From assembly GCA_010015675.1 (NCBI GenBank), contig ML976979.1, forward strand, positions 1 to 19,636: a stretch of 19,636 nucleotides of DNA, in the 5' to 3' direction. Source of the stretch: Byssothecium circinans (Eukaryota; Ascomycota; Dothideomycetes; Pleosporales; Massarinaceae). This document shows positions 17,259-19,636 of the stretch, in pieces. The translations under genes and the position numbers were made by a program. The notes beneath the pieces were generated by a model, which was not told the DNA's origin, ran no database searches, and saw nothing but the letters and a program-made list of their open reading frames with translations. Positions within the stretch are counted from its first letter, which is position 1. The number at the start of each line of letters is the position of its first letter.

Positions 17259-19636
17259 ATGGACCCGCTCAGCGTCACGGCCAGCATCATCGCCATATTG
17301 CAACTGACGGCGAAGGTCGGTGAGTGCCTGCGCGATGCTAAGGACGCCTCGACAGAGCGCAGCCAGTTCAACACCGAAACATCGAATCTCTCGAGCCTCC
17401 TTGTCACTCTGTTGTCCCGCATCGATGAGAGCTCCAACGAACCATGGCACACAGAGGTCCGAGCGCTGGGCGGAAAGGACGGGCTCGTCTACCAGTACCG
17501 AGTTGCGTTGGAGCAGCTGAAGGATAAGATATCGAGTGGACACGGACTAAAGAAGATGGCGAAGACTCTCCTTTGGAAGTACATCAAAGAGGATGCTGAT
17601 AGCATCCTAGTGAGGACAGAGCGGCTCAAGTCGCTCGTGCAGATTGCGCTGCAAATGGACCACTTGTTTGTATCCTTCTAGACACAGAGAGGCAGCGTCG
17701 CTCACACCTGCAGCAAACTGTCCCAAGCGATCGAGAGCCGGATGACTTCCATGCACAACGACAACAAGGTCATCAAGGTGGGCGTCGAAGCCATACAGCA
17801 AGACCAAGACCGTCAAAGGCACCGCCTCATCATGGACTGGCTATCTGCGGTCAACTTTCCCGCTCAGCAATCCGACTTCATTGCGCGCAGGCAAGAAGAA
17901 ACGGGCTTGTGGTTCCTCAACTCGCTGGAGTTCACCGATTGGGTCAGTGGTACAAGTCAAACGCTATTCTGTCCCGGCATTCCTGGAGCAGGCAAGACGA
18001 TGATGGCAGCGGTTGCGGTGGATCATCTCCAGAAGACCGTGCAAACTGCTGACGTGGGAGTTGCGTACATATACTGCAACTACAAAAGGCAGGCGGATCA
18101 GACCACTTCCAGTCTGCTTGCAGCAATGCTGAAACAGCTAGTGCAGGACCGGCCATCGATTGCGAAGCCTGTGTCGAGCCTGTACGACCACCACGAAGTT
18201 CGAAGGACGAGGCCGTCGGTTGAGGAAACGCTTAGTGCTTTGCAATCGGTACTGGCGGACTACTCGAGGACGTACGTTGTGATAGACGCTCTGGACGAAT
18301 GCGTTCATGACAATCGACAGGAGCTTCTGGGTAAGCTCCGCGACTTGCAAAGCAAAACAGGCTTGCGTCTGATGGCCACTTCACGATTTATTCCAGACAT
18401 TATCGAAGAGTTCAACGGTCTGCCCAAGCTGGAGGTGCGCGCAGACGACGCGGACGTGAAACGATTTGTAGCTGGCCAAATCAGACGGCTGCCAGGATGC
18501 GTCCGACGCGATGAGACTCTTCAGGAACTCGTCCAGAACAAGATTGTGGAAGCGGTAGATGGCATGTGAGTGCTTTGCACTCTTCTTTCAAGGACCATTA
18601 ACTTACAAGCTTGCTAGGTTTCTGCTTGCTAGTCTGCATGTAGACTCGCTACTCGATAAGGACACGAAAAAGAAAGTAAAGTCTGCGCTGGAGCACCTTT
18701 CTGGAGGCACTGAACCGCTCAAAAAGGCATATGATGGAGCAATCCAGCGGATAGACGGTCAGCTACCTGGAAAGACGGCGCGAGCAAAGAGCGTCTTATC
18801 CTGGATCTCGTATGCTGCAAGGCCACTAACTACTGGTGAACTATGCCATGCCTTGGCAGTAGAGTTAGATGAGGAGGAACTAGACGAGGACAATATCCCT
18901 GATGTCGAAGAGATCGTCTCTGTATGTGCCGGCCTTGTTACCGTGGATGAGGAGAGCAACATTATTCGTCTCGTCCACTACACCACACAGGACTACTTGA
19001 AGGGCATCCGGGAGAAGTGGAACCCCAGTGCTCAGCTCGACATTGCGTCCACGTGTCTTACGTACCTCTGCTTCAAGACGTTCAGGAGCGGTAGCTGTGC
19101 GAGCGACGGGGAGTTTGAAAGCAGGCTTGAGCAGAACACGTTTCTGGACTACTCTGCTCGGTACTGGAGAGAGCATACAGCTACTGTGCAAGAGAAGGTA
19201 TCTGGACTAGCCATGTGTCTGCTTCAGGACGATAGCTTGGTGGCGTGTTCTGTTCAGACCAGATCAATGTCTGGCTACAAATACAAGAGTTATAGTCAAG
19301 ATTTTCGGAAGCAGGTGACGGGTCTACATTTAGCGGCCTCGTCAGGGCTGGTGCACCTGTGTGAGGGGCTTCTTTCTTGGACGGGGAAGGAGAAAGTGAT
19401 TCCTGTCGACTCGAAGGACGACAGGGGTTGGACGCCGCTGTCGCTGGCGGCATATGGAGGGCACGAGGCGGTGGTCAAGGTGCTGGTCGAGCGGAACGAC
19501 GTTGAGGCGGACTCGAAGGACAGCAATGGTCGGACGCCGCTGTCGTGGGCGGCAGAGGGAGGGCACGAGGCGGTGGTCAAGGTGCTGGTCGAGCGGGAGG
19601 ACGTTAACGCGGACTCAAAGGACAATGACGGTCGGA
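17259..19636 (+). CDS. NACHT-ankyrin STAND (NLR-like) protein, 5' part, three exons, runs off window
   Basis: Model: exons 17259-17665, 17714-18565 and 18618-19636, giving 759 codons without a stop. Residues 1-120 (MDPLSVTASIIAILQLTAKV...) form the N-terminal domain of fungal STAND proteins (HeLo-like group). The NACHT NTPase has Walker A GIPGAGKT (224-231), Walker B YVVIDALDE (323-331) and sensor MATSR (356-360). A winged-helix-like region follows (SWISYAARPLTTGELCHALA, about 483-500) with GLVTVDEESN and LVHYTTQDYL. Ankyrin repeats start near residue 654; from 684 they are 34-residue units, almost identical, continuing past the edge. Such proteins are cytosolic sensors: repeats bind a ligand, NACHT oligomerises, and the N-terminal domain signals, often for incompatibility or cell death. 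Ligand and effector here are unknown. Both splices restore family-typical text (QMDHFKLSQAIE and EAVDGMFLLASLH). Confidence 0.9.
17666..17713 (+). other. Intron 1 of the NLR gene (48 bp)
   Basis: Donor GTTTGT, branch-like GCTCAC, acceptor CTGCAG. It contains an in-frame TAG (17679-17681) that would otherwise end the protein after 140 codons. Removal joins CAC TT to C AAA, giving DHFKLSQAIE as in homologous NACHT-ankyrin proteins. The length is a multiple of three; a donor at 17670 would break frame. Confidence 0.8.
18566..18617 (+). other. Intron 2 of the NLR gene (52 bp)
   Basis: Donor GTGAGT, branch-like ATTAAC or CTTAC, acceptor GCTAG. It removes the TGA at 18567-18569 and joins AT to G, giving VDGMFLLASLHVDSLL, the usual continuation after NACHT in this family. 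Confidence 0.87.
19408..19636 (+). repeat. Ankyrin-coding 102-bp tandem repeats (two complete, third cut by window edge)
   Basis: Units at 19408-19509 and 19510-19611 differ at 13 of 102 bases; a third starts at 19612. All 13 differences fall in seven codons and change the residue (positions 5, 6, 8, 13, 16, 30 and 33 of the unit). The shared frame is DSKD-x-x-G-x-TPLS-x-AA-x-GGHEAVVKVLVER. Confidence 0.9.

Noticed and set aside
17147..17543. Two overlapping minus-strand frames (101 and 130 codons) opposite the NLR start
   Set aside because: They are antisense to the well-supported NLR N-terminal exon and carry no motifs.
19247..19260. Further copy of the palindromic motif in the NLR gene (TGTTCTGTTCAGACC)
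   Set aside because: Only a short partial match within conserved-looking coding sequence; likely chance.

Overview
The window looks like a chromosome segment from a filamentous ascomycete (Pezizomycotina, class not determinable by eye). Three things point there: very heavy repeat-induced point mutation (RIP: C:G to T:A, mostly at CpA and CpG); a pogo/Fot1-type DNA transposon; and a spliced NACHT-ankyrin STAND gene with short GT-AG introns (48 and 52 bp). Nothing in it looks bacterial.

Layout. (1) Positions 1-453 are the 5' end of an unmutated Ty1/Copia retrotransposon on the minus strand (copy A): the gag start, an initiator-tRNA-Met half-molecule primer site and a 157-bp LTR. (2) Positions 908-4339 are a second copy of the same family (copy B), heavily RIP-mutated, with two 157-bp LTRs. 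Its integrase is still readable between RIP stops, but no room is left for reverse transcriptase/RNase H. Copies A and B align without a gap over 453 bp and so give a before/after picture of RIP. (3) Positions 4340-14937 are about 10.6 kb of AT-rich, TpA-rich RIP wreckage with no intact gene. Decayed reading frames, tandem repeats and a few less mutated islands can be picked out. (4) Positions 14938-16449 are an unmutated 1512-bp pogo/Fot1 element with 65-bp terminal inverted repeats and a TA target duplication. Its transposase frame is open but has lost the segment carrying the first catalytic Asp. (5) Positions 16455-16793 hold the frameshifted N-terminus of a second, IS630/Tc1-like transposase. 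(6) From 17259 to the right edge runs the 5' part of a NACHT-ankyrin NLR-like gene: fungal STAND N-terminal domain, NACHT, winged-helix-like region, then nearly identical ankyrin repeats.

The only host gene recognisable here is the NLR; the rest is a transposon graveyard beside it. The most notable patterns are: a dispersed palindromic GAACGGTTC-type motif present in both the Copia LTR and the unrelated pogo element, with decayed copies elsewhere; the base-for-base RIP comparison; and ankyrin repeats whose nucleotide differences between the two complete units are all amino-acid-changing.
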